This document shows positions 6,253 through 7,219 of a DNA stretch of 7,219 nucleotides, in pieces; positions within the stretch are counted from its first letter, which is position 1, and the number at the start of each line of letters is the position of its first letter. The notes beneath the pieces are model-generated. The model ran no database searches. It was not told the origin of the DNA and was given only the letters and a program-made list of their open reading frames with translations. The translations under genes were made by a program, and so were the position numbers. This stretch comes from Lachnospiraceae bacterium (GTDB lineage: Bacteria > Bacillota_A > Clostridia > Lachnospirales > Lachnospiraceae): positions 1 to 7,219 of the forward strand of contig JAILPG010000186.1 in assembly GCA_024699595.1 (NCBI GenBank). Reading direction: 5' to 3'.

Positions 6253-6259
6253 AGGAGGT
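6253..6259 (+). promoter_or_regulatory. Shine-Dalgarno that decides the CYTH gene start
   Basis: AGGAGGT about 12 nt before the ATG at 6272. It shows that the open frame running upstream to 6104, through repeats and leader, is not translated as part of this protein. Confidence 0.75.
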
Positions 6260-6271
6260 GTAAATATTCAT

Positions 6272-6733
6272 ATGGGAGTAGAGATCGAAAGGAAATTTCT
6301 GATAAGCAAACTGCCGGATAACATAGATGACTATGAATATCATCTGATAGAACAGGCTTACCTTACCACAGATCCTGTTATCCGCATTAGAAAGGAAGAT
6401 GATAATTATTATCTGACTTACAAAGGCAAGGGCCTGCTTGCCAGGGAAGAATACAACCTGCCGATTACAAAAGAGGCGTATGACACTCTGATACATAAGG
6501 CGGATGGAAATATCATCTCAAAAAAAAGAGTGCTCATCCCCTACGATAAGCACCTTATAGAACTCGATATGTTTGATGAACCGTTTGCTCCCCTTATCCT
6601 TGCAGAGGTGGAGTTTTCCTCGATCGAGGATGCGGATTCCTTTGTCGTCCCCGAATGGTTTTCAGAGGATGTCACCAATGATACGGCTTATCACAACTCC
6701 ACAATGAGCAGGCAGGTATTTAAGGCTGACTGA
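6272..6733 (+). CDS. CYTH domain protein (triphosphate tunnel metalloenzyme)
   Basis: Single CYTH domain of 153 residues, the usual length for compact bacterial members such as the Clostridium thermocellum tripolyphosphatase. The diagnostic ExExK is E4-I-E6-R-K8 at the very N-terminus. Other expected tunnel residues are R38 and R40 (IRIRK), K51 and K53 (YKGKG), R58 and E60 (REEYN), K84/K85/R86, E97 and D99 (IELD), and E112 and E114 (AEVEF). The family hydrolyses triphosphates with Mg or Mn. Related enzymes are tripolyphosphatases, thiamine triphosphatases or class IV adenylate cyclases, and the sequence does not decide which. The start at 6272 was taken because AGGAGG lies just upstream and the ExExK must be N-terminal. 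The upstream extension of the frame is low-complexity sequence. No convincing promoter was found. The gene converges on the next one with 8 bp between stops. Confidence 0.92.
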   Translation: MGVEIERKFLISKLPDNIDDYEYHLIEQAYLTTDPVIRIRKEDDNYYLTYKGKGLLAREEYNLPITKEAYDTLIHKADGNIISKKRVLIPYDKHLIELDMFDEPFAPLILAEVEFSSIEDADSFVVPEWFSEDVTNDTAYHNSTMSRQVFKAD

Positions 6734-6741
6734 CCGTATTA

Positions 6742-7219
6742 CTAACCATTTATCTTTATATTTGTAAGAACACACTGGTCGCCGGTGAGCGCCGCATAAA
6801 GGGTGCCTCTGTCATCCTTTATCTTCGTCTGGTTTCTTATGTATATTCCGTTGTTTTCGGTCATGGTTATCACTGTATTGCCGGTACGCTCAAAGCTTAC
6901 TTCGCAGTCAAAGCCTTCTTTGTTCTGTTTTTTCCATGAATCCCAGCTTTCAAAGGCCTCCGTTTTATTTACGATGATGCGGTTGTCTGCTGCCTGATCC
7001 ATCCCGGATGACTCGCCGTCAAGTCTAATCAGCGCATATTCCGTATAATCCGGTCCTCCGACCTTTTTATCCTGCGAAGAAAAGAGTACTATATGCGGAC
7101 AATGCCAGATAAGCCTTGATGTCGGAAGGCTCTTTGTATGAAATGACAGCTTTAATCTTTCATTTACGGGAACACCGATGGTGGTATCGCTTCTCTGACC
7201 GTTTATCTGGATATTTGGT
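6742..7219 (-). CDS. C-terminal part of an uncharacterised protein (N-terminus beyond window)
   Basis: The minus-strand frame is open from the window edge to the TAG at 6742-6744, giving 159 visible residues. A Met codon at 7002 lies in mid-domain and should not be taken as the start. The sequence is rich in alternating hydrophobic/polar strands: RLKLSFH, RLIWHCPHIVLFSS, EYALIRLDGES, NTVITMTENNGIYIRN, TLYAALTGDQCVLTNIKI. It has few helices, suggesting a beta-sandwich domain of the carbohydrate-binding or lectin-like kind. The motif W-D-S-W-K-x-x-N-K-x-G-F-D and the C-terminal ALTGDQ-LTNI look like conserved domain features. No transmembrane segment or catalytic motif is visible in this part. 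I do not recognise the full protein, and the function must be read from the missing N-terminal portion. Confidence 0.75.
   Translation of the reverse strand, partial: PNIQINGQRSDTTIGVPVNERLKLSFHTKSLPTSRLIWHCPHIVLFSSQDKKVGGPDYTEYALIRLDGESSGMDQAADNRIIVNKTEAFESWDSWKKQNKEGFDCEVSFERTGNTVITMTENNGIYIRNQTKIKDDRGTLYAALTGDQCVLTNIKING

Larger units (their letters stand above)
5684..6271. other. 588-bp gene-free region between the DJ-1 and CYTH genes
   Basis: No supported coding gene. From left to right it holds: the nested inverted repeats (5686-5813), the left 13-bp repeat array (5805-5952), the central hairpin (5975-6005), the right array (6008-6124), and a GC-richer leader with paired motifs (6125-6271). 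Base composition changes sharply from AT-rich repeats to the leader near 6130. No transposase remnant or target-site duplication was seen. Confidence 0.7.

Noticed and set aside
6104..6271. In-frame upstream extension of the CYTH protein, starting from a TTG
   Set aside because: It runs through the 13-bp repeats and the leader. It encodes low-plausibility sequence, has no Shine-Dalgarno of its own, and lies upstream of a strong AGGAGG and the N-terminal ExExK motif.
5684..6271. Insertion sequence or MITE
   Set aside because: No transposase fragment, no matching terminal inverted repeats at the outer ends and no target-site duplication were found, although multicopy status could not be tested.

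Overview
The window looks like a low-to-mid GC member of the Firmicutes, most probably a Clostridia/Lachnospiraceae-type anaerobe. The basis is strong AGGAGG-type Shine-Dalgarno sites, frequent AGA/AGG and ATA codons, a tig-clpP-clpX-engB gene order, and a YtvI-like AI-2E family membrane protein. This assignment is inference from gene content and style, not from a marker gene.

Layout. The left five kilobases are one minus-strand gene string read right to left: trigger factor (tig, 4927-3638), the proteolytic subunit clpP (3614-3030), its unfoldase clpX (3026-1758), the ribosome-assembly GTPase engB/ysxC (1687-1094), and an AI-2E/YtvI-like membrane protein (1131 to beyond the left edge). A good sigma-A promoter and a perfect 10-bp-arm palindrome lie just upstream of tig. 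A hairpin followed by seven T on the plus strand sits between clpX and engB, and it points against the operon. lon, which often sits between clpX and engB in related bacteria, is absent here.

Divergently transcribed from tig is a DJ-1/PfpI-family gene (5120-5683). After it comes a 588-bp region without a credible gene (5684-6271). This is the least ordinary part of the window. It holds nested inverted repeats next to the DJ-1 gene, then two arrays of a degenerate 13-bp AT-rich unit in opposite orientations around a 9-bp-stem hairpin. A short GC-richer leader with a twice-occurring hairpin motif follows. The leader runs into a small CYTH-domain (triphosphate tunnel metalloenzyme) gene (6272-6733). 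This converges, with 8 bp between stop codons, on the C-terminal part of an unrecognised protein (6742 to beyond the right edge).

Together tig, ClpP and ClpX cover folding of nascent chains and ATP-dependent degradation. EngB adds 50S subunit assembly, so the operon is a housekeeping protein-biogenesis and quality-control unit. The DJ-1-like gene may extend this to protein or metabolite damage control, but that is inferred from position only. No defence system, transposase, CRISPR array, tRNA or rRNA was seen. The best candidate for something undescribed is the 13-bp repeat region (about 5805-6124). In its right-hand array the phase is exact over nine units and there is a higher-order 39-bp period.
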